Below are positions 26,850 to 34,477 of a stretch of 48,901 nt of DNA, piece after piece. How positions within the stretch are numbered: position 1 is the stretch's first letter; each line of letters starts with the position of its first letter. The stretch covers positions 1 through 48,901 of the forward strand of contig JAFVIB010000049.1 of NCBI GenBank assembly GCA_017474235.1, given 5' to 3'. The stretch comes from Alistipes sp. (GTDB lineage: Bacteria; Bacteroidota; Bacteroidia; Bacteroidales; Rikenellaceae). The position numbers and the translations under genes were made by a program. A model generated the notes under the pieces. It was not told where the DNA came from. It did no database searches and worked only from the letters and a program-made list of their open reading frames with translations.

Positions 26850-26857
26850 CAAAGATA
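26850..26857 (-). promoter_or_regulatory. -7 box for the glycosyltransferase operon
   Basis: The minus strand reads TATCTTTG followed by CACC, ending only 6 nt before the ATG, so the transcript would be leaderless or nearly so. No good -33 box is seen. Confidence 0.5.
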
Positions 26858-26944
26858 CTAAATTCTACGCAGAATATCGGTCTTGTTGCAGAGATTTTTG
26901 CGCAAAAAGATAAAAAAACGCTCAAAATACAGTGCTACGCACTG

Positions 26945-27820
26945 CTACCCTCTTTTCGGAGTGACAATTTTCAGATTTGCAGCCAAACATTCGATAGAGA
27001 GCGGAAACTCCGCACTCGGCTGTCCGTCCATATCTGTAAGCGGCGACAGAGGCGAGGTTATCTCGAGTTTTGAGCTGGTGATATGAATAATATCCTCGTT
27101 ATCCTTACCATTGACAAGATACTTGGCAGCAGACCACAGACCATCCAACCTACCGCACTTGCGCATCATCACAAGGTCAAGCAGTCCATCTCTTATCGAG
27201 GCATTGCGTGCCAAAGGGAAGCGACCGGCAGTCTCGCCATTAAAAACAAGGGTTATCACGCTGTTAATATCCATCTCGCCCCCATCGTGAACTATATGGA
27301 GCGGGATATACTCTCTATTGTGCAACTCCTTTGAGCCTTCGATGATATAGGCAGCCTTACCGATATGCTGTTTTAGATTTTCGGGCGTATGTTGCGAAGT
27401 TGTTGTAAACATTCCGAAGCTGAAGATATTGACAAAGTAGAGCCCATTTACCCTTCCGCAGTCAATCTGCTCCACCTCTCCATCGACAATCTGATGCGCA
27501 GCCTTGACAGGGTTGGCACTCATACCCATAGCACCCGCAAAATCATTCGCCGTACCTGCCGGAATAATCGCCAAAGTATAGTCTAACCCTCGAGCCTTCA
27601 TTGCATTGACAACATAGTTTATCGTTCCGTCGCCTCCGCAGATGACCACTCTCTCATACTCTCCCTCCAATCCGTCAAACGGATTCTCGCCAAAGCGCAA
27701 CATCTTCGGAACAGGCGTATAACCGGCAGCAAAAAAGACCTCCTCGATAGCATCCATCTTCCTGCGAATACGACCGCGACCCGCCTTGATGTTGTACAAT
27801 ATCAGCACTCGTCTCTCCAT
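26945..27820 (-). CDS. Diacylglycerol kinase-like lipid kinase (DagK/YegS family)
   Basis: 291 residues. The DAGK catalytic motif VVICGGDGTINYVVNAM (about 57-74) and IIPAGTANDFAGAMG are present. The C-terminal beta-sandwich carries DGLLDLVMMRK. Such enzymes phosphorylate diacylglycerol or related lipids, recycling lipid from envelope synthesis; the exact substrate is open, and in Bacteroidota a sphingoid lipid is possible. It starts 3 nt after apbE and shares its promoter. Confidence 0.85.
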   Translation of the reverse strand: MERRVLILYNIKAGRGRIRRKMDAIEEVFFAAGYTPVPKMLRFGENPFDGLEGEYERVVICGGDGTINYVVNAMKARGLDYTLAIIPAGTANDFAGAMGMSANPVKAAHQIVDGEVEQIDCGRVNGLYFVNIFSFGMFTTTSQHTPENLKQHIGKAAYIIEGSKELHNREYIPLHIVHDGGEMDINSVITLVFNGETAGRFPLARNASIRDGLLDLVMMRKCGRLDGLWSAAKYLVNGKDNEDIIHITSSKLEITSPLSPLTDMDGQPSAEFPLSIECLAANLKIVTPKRG

Positions 27821-27823
27821 AAA

Positions 27824-28816
27824 CTACATATTTTCAATTGTCGAGAAGATTTCAAACTCCTCCCCGTCAGCCAATACAAAATAGACCTCTACACCTCGAC
27901 CCTTCAACTCCTTTGCCAACTCCACAGCCGCACTATCGCCCATAGCCATAAACATCGTCGCCATAGCATCTGCCTCAACACATCGCCTTGTTATAACCGT
28001 TGCCGAAAGCAGACGGGATATTACGCTCCGACCTGTCTTGGGGTCTATCGTATGAGTTATCTTATTACCCTCACTATCAGTGTAGTAGCGGCGGTAATTA
28101 CCCGATGTCGCAAGAGCCTTATCGCCAATCTCTATCACGCTCTGCTGATACGCTCCCGGACTCTGATTTCCCTCAATCGGAGCATCTACGCCGACCCTCC
28201 ACTCGCGCCCCTTGGCATTGACACCGCGAGAGCGAATTTCGCCACCAATCTCCACAATATAGTCACTGCAACCCAGCTGCTCTAACCTATCTGCCAACAT
28301 ATCGACTGCATAGCCCTTTGCAAGCGAATTTAAATCCATCTGCACACGGCTGTCCGACTTGACAATACGATTGCCATCGACCCTAAACTTGTCAAACCCG
28401 ACAAACTGAAGGAGTGAATCTATATTGGGCTGTTCTATTTTCCCCTTTGCAGCAAAGCCATAGGCATCCGTCAGAGGCTTTACCGTAATATCGTACGCAC
28501 CACCGCTGAGCGAGTGAATCTCTGCCGCTACGGCTATATTTCGCAGCAGATGGATGTCGAGAGTATCTGTTCTGTTTTCATTGACCGCATTTACCAATGA
28601 ATTGGGGTTAAATATTGACATTGAGGACTTTGCAACCGTATCAATATACATCGCCTCGTCATATATCTCACTCTGCTTCAGCGTAGTATTTGCCACCACT
28701 CTGAATGTAGTGCCGAGCATATAACCCTCAACGGTTACATACCTACTTTTTGGTACACAACCCATAGCAAGAAGCACGACTACAAATGTCGCAAATATCG
28801 CTTTTATTACTCGCAT
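27824..28816 (-). CDS. apbE: FAD:protein FMN transferase ApbE (lipoprotein)
   Basis: 330 residues. Lipoprotein signal with Cys20 (LLAMGC), so it acts in the periplasm. ApbE motifs: GTTFRVVAN, LNSLAKGYAVDML, YIVEIGGEIRSRG, and the metal-binding THTIDPKTG. It attaches FMN to threonines of extracytoplasmic flavoproteins such as the NQR or RNF subunits. First gene of a two-gene operon with the lipid kinase; the functional link between them is not clear. Confidence 0.92.
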   Translation of the reverse strand: MRVIKAIFATFVVVLLAMGCVPKSRYVTVEGYMLGTTFRVVANTTLKQSEIYDEAMYIDTVAKSSMSIFNPNSLVNAVNENRTDTLDIHLLRNIAVAAEIHSLSGGAYDITVKPLTDAYGFAAKGKIEQPNIDSLLQFVGFDKFRVDGNRIVKSDSRVQMDLNSLAKGYAVDMLADRLEQLGCSDYIVEIGGEIRSRGVNAKGREWRVGVDAPIEGNQSPGAYQQSVIEIGDKALATSGNYRRYYTDSEGNKITHTIDPKTGRSVISRLLSATVITRRCVEADAMATMFMAMGDSAAVELAKELKGRGVEVYFVLADGEEFEIFSTIENM

Positions 28817-28841
28817 AGCATTTACCGACTCTTTCCACTTG

Positions 28842-28872
28842 CAAAGATAATTTTTCTTATCGAGATTTCAAA
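28842..28872 (-). promoter_or_regulatory. Promoter for apbE-dagK
   Basis: On the minus strand TTTG (28869-28872), a 19-bp spacer and TATCTTTG (28842-28849). It gives a leader of about 20 nt. Confidence 0.75.
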
Positions 28873-28963
28873 ATAAACCTACTCACAAGCCCTTCTCACG
28901 CCCGTACGCGAAAAAAAGCACAAGAAAATTGGCGTTTCTATTTCTAAATCAAGAAATTATACC

Positions 28964-28971
28964 TATCTTTG
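28964..28971 (+). promoter_or_regulatory. -7 box for rpsO-pnp
   Basis: TATCTTTG followed by CACC. Only a weak TTTC (28941-28944) is at the -33 position. A transcript from here has about 76 nt of leader before rpsO. Confidence 0.6.
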
Positions 28972-28983
28972 CACCGCTTTAAC

Positions 28984-29005
28984 GCAATCTCAGTAAGGGG
29001 GATGC
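28984..29005 (+). promoter_or_regulatory. Possible hairpin in the rpsO leader
   Basis: GCA...TGC closes TCTC/GGGG pairs (with G.U) around a short loop, in the 5' leader of rpsO. S15 represses its own mRNA in several phyla through GC/GU-rich leader structures, so this is a candidate site; the pairing is weak and this is only suggestive. Confidence 0.25.
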
Positions 29006-29053
29006 GGATGAAGTGATTAATATTTATTTACAAACTTCTAAAAATTTTTCACA

Positions 29054-29326
29054 ATGGCTTATTTAACAGCAGAGAAAAAGGAGGAGATTTTCGGTCAGTA
29101 CGGCAAGTCTAACAAGGACACTGGTTCACCAGAGAGCCAGATTGCATTGTTTTCGTACCGTATCAGCCACCTTACAGAGCACCTTAAGAGCAACCGTCAC
29201 GACTTCGGTACCCAGCGTTCATTGCTTCGCTTGGTAGGTAAGCGTCGTCAGCTGCTCGAGTACTTGAAGGAGGTTGATATCGAGCGTTACCGCGCTATCG
29301 TTAAGACCCTCAACCTTCGTAAGTAG
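29054..29326 (+). CDS. rpsO: 30S ribosomal protein S15
   Basis: 90 residues, the usual length. [29 protein letters not shown] and RRQLLEYLK are S15 signatures. It binds the 16S central domain. It is followed by pnp, the arrangement also seen in E. coli, with 90 nt between stop and the pnp start. Confidence 0.96.
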   Translation: MAYLTAEKKEEIFGQYGKSNKDTGSPESQIALFSYRISHLTEHLKSNRHDFGTQRSLLRLVGKRRQLLEYLKEVDIERYRAIVKTLNLRK

Positions 29327-29416
29327 TAAGGTCAGGAAATGGAGGCAGCCGTTGTGTTGCCTTCATTTTCTTTATTAAGATGCAATTTATTTTTGGACGA
29401 ATATATTAGACGAATT

Positions 29417-31645
29417 ATGGAAAACAAGTTGTACAACGCTGTACAGAAGTTCATCCCACTGGAGGGTGGACGAGAGATTATGATCGAGACCGGCAAGCTG
29501 GCAAAGCAGGCTGACGGTTCGGTTGTTGTTAAGCAGGGCGACACTATGCTGCTCGCCACTGTAGTTGCCGCAAAGGATGCAAAAGAGGGAACAGACTTTA
29601 TGCCTTTGCAGGTAGAGTATAAGGAGAAATTTGCCGCTGCGGGTCGCATCCCAGGTGGTTTTATGAAGCGTGAGGGTAAGGCTTCTGACAATGAGATTCT
29701 CGTTGCCCGCCTTATCGACCGTGCGCTGCGTCCGCTCTTCCCTGCAGATTATCACGCCGAGGTTTTTGTTACCGTGAACCTTATCTCGGCAGACAAAGAT
29801 ATTCAGGCTGATGCACTTGCAGGTCTTGCTGCATCGGCTGCTCTTGCCGTTTCAGACATTCCGTTTGGCGGTCCTATTTCAGAGGTTCGTGTAGCACGCA
29901 TCGGTGGTCAGTACTGCATCAACCCTACATTCTCACAGATGTCTGATTGCGACCTCGACCTTATCGTTGCAGGTACTATCGACAATATCCTGATGGTTGA
30001 GGGTGAGATGAATGAGGTATCTGAGGATGTTATGCTCGGTGCTATCAAGTATGCTCACGAGGCTATCAAGACTCACTGCGCAGCTCAGATTGAGCTTTCA
30101 AAGGAGCTTGGTAAGGATGTCAAGCGCGAGTACTGCCACGAGACCAACGACGAGGAGCTCCGCCAGACTATCATCGCAGAGCTTTATGACAAGGCATATG
30201 CTATCGCTACAAGCGGTACTATGAAGCACGAGCGTAGCGAGGCTTTCGAGGCTCTTGAGGCTGAGTTCGCATCTCGTTATACAGAGGAGGAGCTTGAGGA
30301 GAAGGCTCCACTTATCCACAAGTACTTCCACGACGATGTACAGAAGATGGCTATGCGTAATATGATTCTCGACGAGGGTAAGCGTCTTGACGGTCGTCGC
30401 ACAGATGAGATTCGCCCTATCTGGTGCGAGACAAACTACCTGCCATGCGCTCACGGTTCTGCAATCTTCACTCGTGGCGAGACTCAGTCACTCTCAACTG
30501 TTACTTTGGGTACTAAGCTCGACGAGAAGATGTATGACGAGGTACTTATTCAGGGCTCAGAGCAGTTTACACTCCACTACAACTTCCCTCCATTCTCAAC
30601 AGGCGAGGCTCGCCCATCTCGTGGTGTAAGCCGTCGTGAGATTGGTCACGGAAACTTGGCTTGGCGTGCGCTTAAGCCTATGGTTCCTATTGGTGAGCAG
30701 AACCCATACACTGTTCGTGTAGTATCAGATATTCTCGAGTCTAACGGCTCATCTTCTATGGCTACCGTTTGCGCAGGCTGTATGGCTCTTATGGATGCAG
30801 GTGTTAAGATTAAGAAGCCTGTATCAGGTATCGCTATGGGTCTTATCTCTGACAGCGCAACAGGTCGTTGGGCAGTGCTCTCTGACATCTTGGGCGATGA
30901 GGACCACCTCGGAGATATGGACTTCAAGGTAACAGGTACTCGTGACGGTATCACCGCAACACAGATGGATATCAAGGTTGACGGTCTGTCTTATGAGGTG
31001 CTTGCAAAGGCACTCGAGCAGGCTCGCCAGGGTCGTCTCCACATCCTCGACAAGATTACCGAGACTATCGCAGAGCCACGCGAGGACTACAAGCCATTTG
31101 TACCTCGTATTGAGCAAATTCTTATCGACAAGGACTTCATCGGCGCTGTTATCGGTCCTGGTGGCAAGGTTATTCAGGAGATTCAGAAGACTACCGGTAC
31201 AACTATCACTATTACCGAGACTGAGAAGAACGGCGTTGTAGATATCTTCGGTCAGGACAAGGCTGCTATCGACGCTGCTTTGGCACGCATCAAGGGTATC
31301 GTAGCTGTTCCTGAGGTTGGCGAGCAGTATAACGGTACTATCAAGTCTATCGTAGCATTCGGTGCATTCGTAGAGATTCTTCCTGGCAAGGAGGCTCTGC
31401 TCCACATCTCTGAGATTGACTACAAGCGTTTCGAGACTATGGAGGAGACCGGTCTTAAGGAGGGCGATAAGATTGATGTTAAGCTCATCGGTCTTGATTC
31501 AAAGACAGGTAAGCTCAAGCTCTCGCACAAGGCACTTCTCCCAAAGCCTGAGGGTTGGGTAGAGCCTGAGCGCAAGCCACGCGCAGACCGCCCTGAGCGC
31601 AAGGGCAACGGCGAGCGTCGTGAGCGTCGTCCACACAAGGAGTAA
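29417..31645 (+). CDS. pnp: Polynucleotide phosphorylase
   Basis: 742 residues from ATG 29417 ([18 protein letters not shown]); the frame is open back to 29339 but that stretch does not fit the family start. Two RNase PH domains (about 1-230 and 320-550; the second with [29 protein letters not shown] supplying catalytic and metal Asp residues), a KH domain ([16 protein letters not shown]) and an S1 domain ([17 protein letters not shown]), then a basic Arg/Lys/Pro-rich tail. It degrades RNA 3' to 5' by phosphorolysis. Co-transcribed with rpsO. Confidence 0.96.
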   Translation: MENKLYNAVQKFIPLEGGREIMIETGKLAKQADGSVVVKQGDTMLLATVVAAKDAKEGTDFMPLQVEYKEKFAAAGRIPGGFMKREGKASDNEILVARLIDRALRPLFPADYHAEVFVTVNLISADKDIQADALAGLAASAALAVSDIPFGGPISEVRVARIGGQYCINPTFSQMSDCDLDLIVAGTIDNILMVEGEMNEVSEDVMLGAIKYAHEAIKTHCAAQIELSKELGKDVKREYCHETNDEELRQTIIAELYDKAYAIATSGTMKHERSEAFEALEAEFASRYTEEELEEKAPLIHKYFHDDVQKMAMRNMILDEGKRLDGRRTDEIRPIWCETNYLPCAHGSAIFTRGETQSLSTVTLGTKLDEKMYDEVLIQGSEQFTLHYNFPPFSTGEARPSRGVSRREIGHGNLAWRALKPMVPIGEQNPYTVRVVSDILESNGSSSMATVCAGCMALMDAGVKIKKPVSGIAMGLISDSATGRWAVLSDILGDEDHLGDMDFKVTGTRDGITATQMDIKVDGLSYEVLAKALEQARQGRLHILDKITETIAEPREDYKPFVPRIEQILIDKDFIGAVIGPGGKVIQEIQKTTGTTITITETEKNGVVDIFGQDKAAIDAALARIKGIVAVPEVGEQYNGTIKSIVAFGAFVEILPGKEALLHISEIDYKRFETMEETGLKEGDKIDVKLIGLDSKTGKLKLSHKALLPKPEGWVEPERKPRADRPERKGNGERRERRPHKE

Positions 31646-31700
31646 CAACAAGGTGGGGGGGGTAAATTACTTTTTTAGTCCCCCTAATACTTGAGATAGA

Positions 31701-31740
31701 AAAAAGTGCCGGAGAAAATACTCTCCGGCACTTTTTCTAC
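31701..31740. terminator. Bidirectional terminator between pnp and the DksA-like gene
   Basis: A 15-bp perfect stem (31701-31715 with 31722-31736), 6-nt loop, with A and T runs on opposite sides so it serves both converging genes. A G8 run at 31655-31662 and C runs at about 31679-31683 and 31744-31750 could form an outer stem around it. Confidence 0.85.
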
Positions 31741-31755
31741 CTACCCCCCCAAGGA

Positions 31756-32139
31756 CTATTTACGCGCCTCCTTAGCCTCAATACACTCTGTTGCGTGAGG
31801 CACACGAAGCAGACGCTCACGAGGAATGAGCTTACCTGTGGTCTTGCAGATACCATAAGTCTTATGCTCAATACGCACAAGAGCCATCTCAAGATTCTTT
31901 ATAAACTTCAACTGATGAGCAGCAAGTCGCTCAACCTCCTCCTTCGAAAGAGTCATAGCACCCTCCTCCAACACCTTGAATGTAGGCGAAGTGTCCTCAG
32001 TGTCATTATCTGCCGAGCGTGTAATAGAGGCTCTGAGCTGCTCGTAGTCGTGCCGCGCAACCTCCAATTTCTCCAAAATAAGCGACTTGAACTCGGCAAG
32101 CTCCGCATCACTATATCTGGTTCTAACAATCTCTGCCAT
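31756..32139 (-). CDS. DksA/TraR-family protein with a half zinc finger
   Basis: 127 residues. An N-terminal helical coiled-coil hairpin (about 10-90) precedes the conserved YGICKTTGKLIPRERLLRVPHATECIEAK end. The usual four-Cys finger is reduced to Cys98 and Cys119; the partner positions are Thr101 and Ala122. The family binds the RNA polymerase secondary channel to modulate rRNA and stress promoters. Loss of two ligands is seen in other Bacteroidota homologues as far as I recall. It has a full consensus promoter of its own. Confidence 0.85.
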   Translation of the reverse strand: MAEIVRTRYSDAELAEFKSLILEKLEVARHDYEQLRASITRSADNDTEDTSPTFKVLEEGAMTLSKEEVERLAAHQLKFIKNLEMALVRIEHKTYGICKTTGKLIPRERLLRVPHATECIEAKEARK

Positions 32140-32161
32140 AGCTTTAAGGTTTTTGTTTTAC

Positions 32162-32193
32162 CAAAGTTAAGAATAATATTTGAGATATACAAA
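32162..32193 (-). promoter_or_regulatory. Promoter for the DksA-like gene
   Basis: Minus strand TTTG (32190-32193), 20-bp spacer, TAACTTTG (32162-32169): a perfect consensus. Leader of about 17 nt. Confidence 0.85.
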
Positions 32194-32263
32194 TATCAGA
32201 CAACTTTTTTATAATTTAAAAAATCATAACCAACATCGATTTTTACAAAGACAGACACAGAAC

Positions 32264-32324
32264 TGCCCGCTTTTTCGAGAAAAAGCAGGGCATGCAAAAA
32301 GCTTTCGGAGAAACTGCGTTTCTC
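32264..32324. other. Two consecutive hairpins upstream of the DksA-like gene
   Basis: The first pairs TGCCCGCTTTTT (32264-32275) with 32280-32292 with one bulged A; the second pairs GAGAAAC (32308-32314) with GTTTCTC (32318-32324) around a 3-nt loop. No gene is credible here on either strand. Part of a longer palindrome-rich block, perhaps a dispersed extragenic repeat. Confidence 0.6.
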
Positions 32325-32336
32325 TTCTCTGCGTTG

Positions 32337-32457
32337 CGGATTTAGGATAGCCGTGTGGCTATTACAATAAAAGATAGTCCATCTTTCGGTTTCAAGCAAG
32401 CTTGACCTTAGAGGACTATCTTTTCTTGTGCCATCTACGATGGTTTTCCTAAATCCG
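32337..32457. other. Four-way-junction-like palindromic element (candidate structured RNA)
   Basis: Closing helix of 11 perfect bp (32337-32347 with 32447-32457) encloses three arms: a 5-bp hairpin (32348-32352/32357-32361), a 12-bp perfect helix (32369-32380/32413-32424) capped by a TCAAG/CTTGA hairpin, and a 5-bp hairpin (32431-32435/32439-32443). It could be a cruciform-type mobile or extragenic element or an RNA. There are no G.U pairs to tell which strand would be the RNA. Confidence 0.55.
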
Positions 32458-32510
32458 AAAAGAGAGATAATTCGCCAATAGTATAAAATATAAAATATTT
32501 ACATTCCCTC

Positions 32511-32577
32511 CAAACCTCCCTTTGGAAAAGGGAGGCTTTGTCGCAGAAAAAGGTTAGAGAAATCAAACCTTTTCTGC
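32511..32577. other. Hairpin pair, probably part of a dispersed repeat
   Basis: CCTCCCTTT (32515-32523) pairs perfectly with 32527-32535, extended by CAAA/TTTG outside. A second hairpin pairs 32543-32555 with 32566-32577 (one bulged A), with an inner GA/TC step and a GAAA loop on the plus strand. Reading frames through this block are low-complexity and not credible proteins. Confidence 0.5.
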
Positions 32578-32652
32578 TCCGAGGTGCATATCGGTAGCTA
32601 TATGACAATTGATTTTTACCGACAACTAAATACTCTACACATAGTTTGCACC

Positions 32653-32777
32653 ATTTTGTTGTCAAAATAGTGCAAATACAACGCTCACCGATATTCGAGG
32701 CGATGGGACATACTTCTGTATTTCCCATTGACGAGAATGAGGTAGCGGAAGTAGTTGTGCTATTTTCACAACAAAAT
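32653..32777 (+). ncRNA. Candidate structured RNA, hairpin module 1 of a tandem pair
   Basis: One long imperfect hairpin of 125 nt. Outer helix 32653-32662/32768-32777 (10 bp), C663.C767 mismatch, 12 paired positions 32664-32675/32755-32766, A676.G754, TAC/GTA (677-679/751-753), asymmetric loop AA/GAA (680-681/748-750), CGCT/AGCG (682-685/744-747), then helices broken by tandem G.A pairs, and an ATGGGA/TCCCAT stem closed by ATAC-TTCT-GTAT. Two U.G wobble pairs (671/759, 672/758) and the G.A pairs exist only in a plus-strand RNA. An ATAGTTTGCACC at 32641-32652 resembles a weak -7 region and would start the RNA almost exactly here. Confidence 0.55.
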
Positions 32778-32778
32778 C

Positions 32779-32905
32779 ATTTTATCGTCAGAGTGGGGTA
32801 TATACAACGCTCGATGAAAAATGCCGACGATGGATAGTACTAAGTACAGCCATTGTCGGCACTTTTTTATTAGCGGAAGTAGATACCCCGCTATCACGAT
32901 AAAAT
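32779..32905 (+). ncRNA. Candidate structured RNA, hairpin module 2 of a tandem pair
   Basis: 127 nt, one base after module 1. The same plan at identical spacing: 10-bp outer helix (32779-32788/32896-32905), C789.C895, 12 positions (790-801/883-894, 11 of 12 paired), A802.G882, TAC/GTA, AA/GAA (806-807/876-878), CGCT/AGCG (808-811/872-875). The apical part pairs 32814-32833 with 32850-32870 and ends in GTAC-TAA-GTAC. Its T6 run also makes the apical half look like a terminator. Wobbles at 794/890 and 829/854 again favour the plus strand. It ends two bases before the alpha-oxoamine synthase stop codon. Confidence 0.55.
32816..32868. terminator. Bidirectional terminator-like stem inside module 2
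   Basis: 12-bp stem (32822-32833 with 32850-32861, one G.T), preceded by an A5 run and followed by T6. It could end the leftward alpha-oxoamine synthase transcript (stop at 32908) and any rightward RNA. Confidence 0.6.
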
Positions 32906-32907
32906 AT

Positions 32908-34179
32908 TTAGCGTACTTTAAAATCCGGATCAGCCTTCATCGGAATAGGCATTGAACTATAGTATCCCGACTCGAACTTATCACGGACAGCCTTAAAGGC
33001 GTTGATGGTATATTCTACATCCTCCATAGTGTGAGCTGCGGTAGGGATTACGCGCAGGATAATCTCGCCCTTTGGAATTACAGGATAGATTACGATTGAG
33101 CAGAATACGCCGTAGTTCTCACGGAGGTCAACGATAAGGTTTGTACCCTCCTCATTGCCGCCCTTCATATATACAGGGGTTACAGGGGACTGAGTAACAC
33201 CGATATCGAAGCCGTTAGCCTTCAGACCGCTCTGCAATGCGCGGGTAATCTCCCACAACTTCTCCTGATACTCCGGATGGTTGCGGATAAGCTCCAGACG
33301 CTTAAGTGCGCCGATAACCATTGGCATTGGCAGTGACTTTGCGTAGAGCTGTGAGCGCATATTGTAGCGGAAGAGGTTGATAAGCCAACGCGGACCTGAC
33401 ACGAATGCGCCGATACCTGCCATAGACTTTGCGAAGGTATTGAAGAGTACATCTACACCATCAACAACGCCGAAGTGTGCAGCTGTACCACGACCACCGG
33501 GACCCATAGTACCGAAACCGTGTGCATCATCAACAAGAAGGCGGAAGTTGAAGTCCTTCTTTGCCTTTACGATAACATCCAAGAAGCCCAAGTCGCCCTT
33601 CATACCGAATACACCCTCGGTAATTACGAGTACACCACCGCGCTGCTCCTCAGCCAGGTCTGTTGCGTGCTTAAGCTGCAAGCGCAGAGAAGCCTCGTCA
33701 TTGTGAGCAAAGACAAAACGCTTACCCTTATGCAGACGCAGACCATCAATAATACAAGCGTGAGCCTCAGCATCATAGACCACAACATCACGAGGAGTAA
33801 GCAGACAGTCGATAATCGAAATCATACCCTGATAACCGAAGTTAAGCAGGAATGCATCCTCCTTACCAACGAACTCTGCCAACTCGCGCTCCAGCTGCTC
33901 GTGGTACTTAGTCTGACCACTCATCATACGAGCACCCATAGGTGCAGCCATACCAAACTCCGCAGCACCGGCAGCATCTGCCTTGCGTACCTCCGGATGG
34001 TTAGCCAAGCCTAAATAGTTGTTAAGGCTCCAGTTGAGCATCATCTTACCACGGAAACGCATATGAGGACCAATCTCGCCCTCAAGCTTTGGAAATGCAA
34101 AATATCCGTGAACATTCTGCATATACTGACCAATCGGTCCGCCTGTGTTTTTTTCAAGGCGTTCAAAAATATCTACCAT
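32908..34179 (-). CDS. PLP-dependent alpha-oxoamine synthase (Kbl / serine palmitoyltransferase-like)
   Basis: 423 residues. Fold-type I aminotransferase: SLNNYLGLANHPEVRKA, GARMMSGQTKYHEQLE, LLVDDAHGFGTMGPGGRG (PLP-ring Asp and His) and the Schiff-base Lys in FAKSMAGIGAF. The family condenses an amino acid with an acyl-CoA: glycine with acetyl-CoA (Kbl), serine with palmitoyl-CoA (SPT, first step of sphingolipid synthesis, common in Bacteroidales), or alanine with pimeloyl-CoA (BioF). Which one applies cannot be decided here; Kbl or SPT are most likely. Monocistronic. Confidence 0.8.
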   Translation of the reverse strand: MVDIFERLEKNTGGPIGQYMQNVHGYFAFPKLEGEIGPHMRFRGKMMLNWSLNNYLGLANHPEVRKADAAGAAEFGMAAPMGARMMSGQTKYHEQLERELAEFVGKEDAFLLNFGYQGMISIIDCLLTPRDVVVYDAEAHACIIDGLRLHKGKRFVFAHNDEASLRLQLKHATDLAEEQRGGVLVITEGVFGMKGDLGFLDVIVKAKKDFNFRLLVDDAHGFGTMGPGGRGTAAHFGVVDGVDVLFNTFAKSMAGIGAFVSGPRWLINLFRYNMRSQLYAKSLPMPMVIGALKRLELIRNHPEYQEKLWEITRALQSGLKANGFDIGVTQSPVTPVYMKGGNEEGTNLIVDLRENYGVFCSIVIYPVIPKGEIILRVIPTAAHTMEDVEYTINAFKAVRDKFESGYYSSMPIPMKADPDFKVR

Positions 34180-34210
34180 ATCTTTTAGGAATAAATTATC
34201 TTAATCATCG

Positions 34211-34218
34211 CAAAGGTA
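34211..34218 (-). promoter_or_regulatory. -7 box for the alpha-oxoamine synthase gene
   Basis: The minus strand reads TACCTTTG, 31 nt before the ATG. No clear TTTG is present at -33. Confidence 0.55.
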
Positions 34219-34342
34219 ATAAATTATTTACAACATTGTTCAGTAAAAGTACTTATTTCTACCAAATCCCTTATAATATAAATATAGGTATAAGCCAAAT
34301 TTGAAGAAAACTGCAACTTTTTTCAGAAAAAATGCTCAGACT

Positions 34343-34374
34343 CTTTCATTTTTCGCAAAACTATTCTATCTTTG
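34343..34374 (+). promoter_or_regulatory. Upstream promoter of the tRNA-tuf operon
   Basis: TATCTTTG at 34367-34374 followed by CAC, with a weaker CTTTC at 34343-34347 and a 19-bp spacer. The start site would be near 34380, exactly where a hairpin begins. Confidence 0.6.
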
Positions 34375-34379
34375 CACTC

Positions 34380-34430
34380 GATTTTGCAGTTAAACCCATC
34401 GGATAGTTCTCCGGAATGCTCTGTAAAATC
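34380..34430 (+). promoter_or_regulatory. Hairpin at the 5' end of the upstream tRNA-tuf transcript
   Basis: GATTTTGCAG (34380-34389) pairs with CTGTAAAATC (34421-34430) with one G.U, enclosing a CGGA/TCCG hairpin (34400-34403/34410-34413). It coincides with the predicted start site, so the RNA would begin with a stable stem. It may be a small regulatory RNA or a leader; no T run follows. Confidence 0.4.
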
Positions 34431-34452
34431 AGGTTCTTTGAGAAAATAAAGA

Positions 34453-34477
34453 AATTTGTGCGAAAATTTTGCAAATT
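34453..34477. promoter_or_regulatory. Near-palindrome over the -33 box of the second tRNA-tuf promoter
   Basis: A 25-bp imperfect palindrome with half-sites AATTTG and CAAATT overlaps TTTG at 34468-34471. A dimeric repressor could bind it, or it could be chance in A/T-rich DNA. Confidence 0.35.

Noticed and set aside
30824-31405. 193-codon open frame antisense to pnp
   Set aside because: Shadow of the highly biased pnp sequence; composition not protein-like.
32641-32652. Firm promoter call for the tandem hairpin RNA
   Set aside because: ATAGTTTGCACC resembles the -7 region, but the TA is misplaced by one base and no -33 TTTG is present, so it is mentioned only as a possibility.
32435-32728. 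97-codon minus-strand frame in the palindromic block
   Set aside because: It reads straight through the hairpins, including half of module 1; looks like a translated repeat.
32743-32882. Two GCGGAAGTAG copies identical to the 5' end of tRNA-Gly
   Set aside because: The rest of a tRNA is absent at both sites, and the bases are explained by the AGCG/GAA/GTA part of the hairpin motif, so this is not a tRNA relic.
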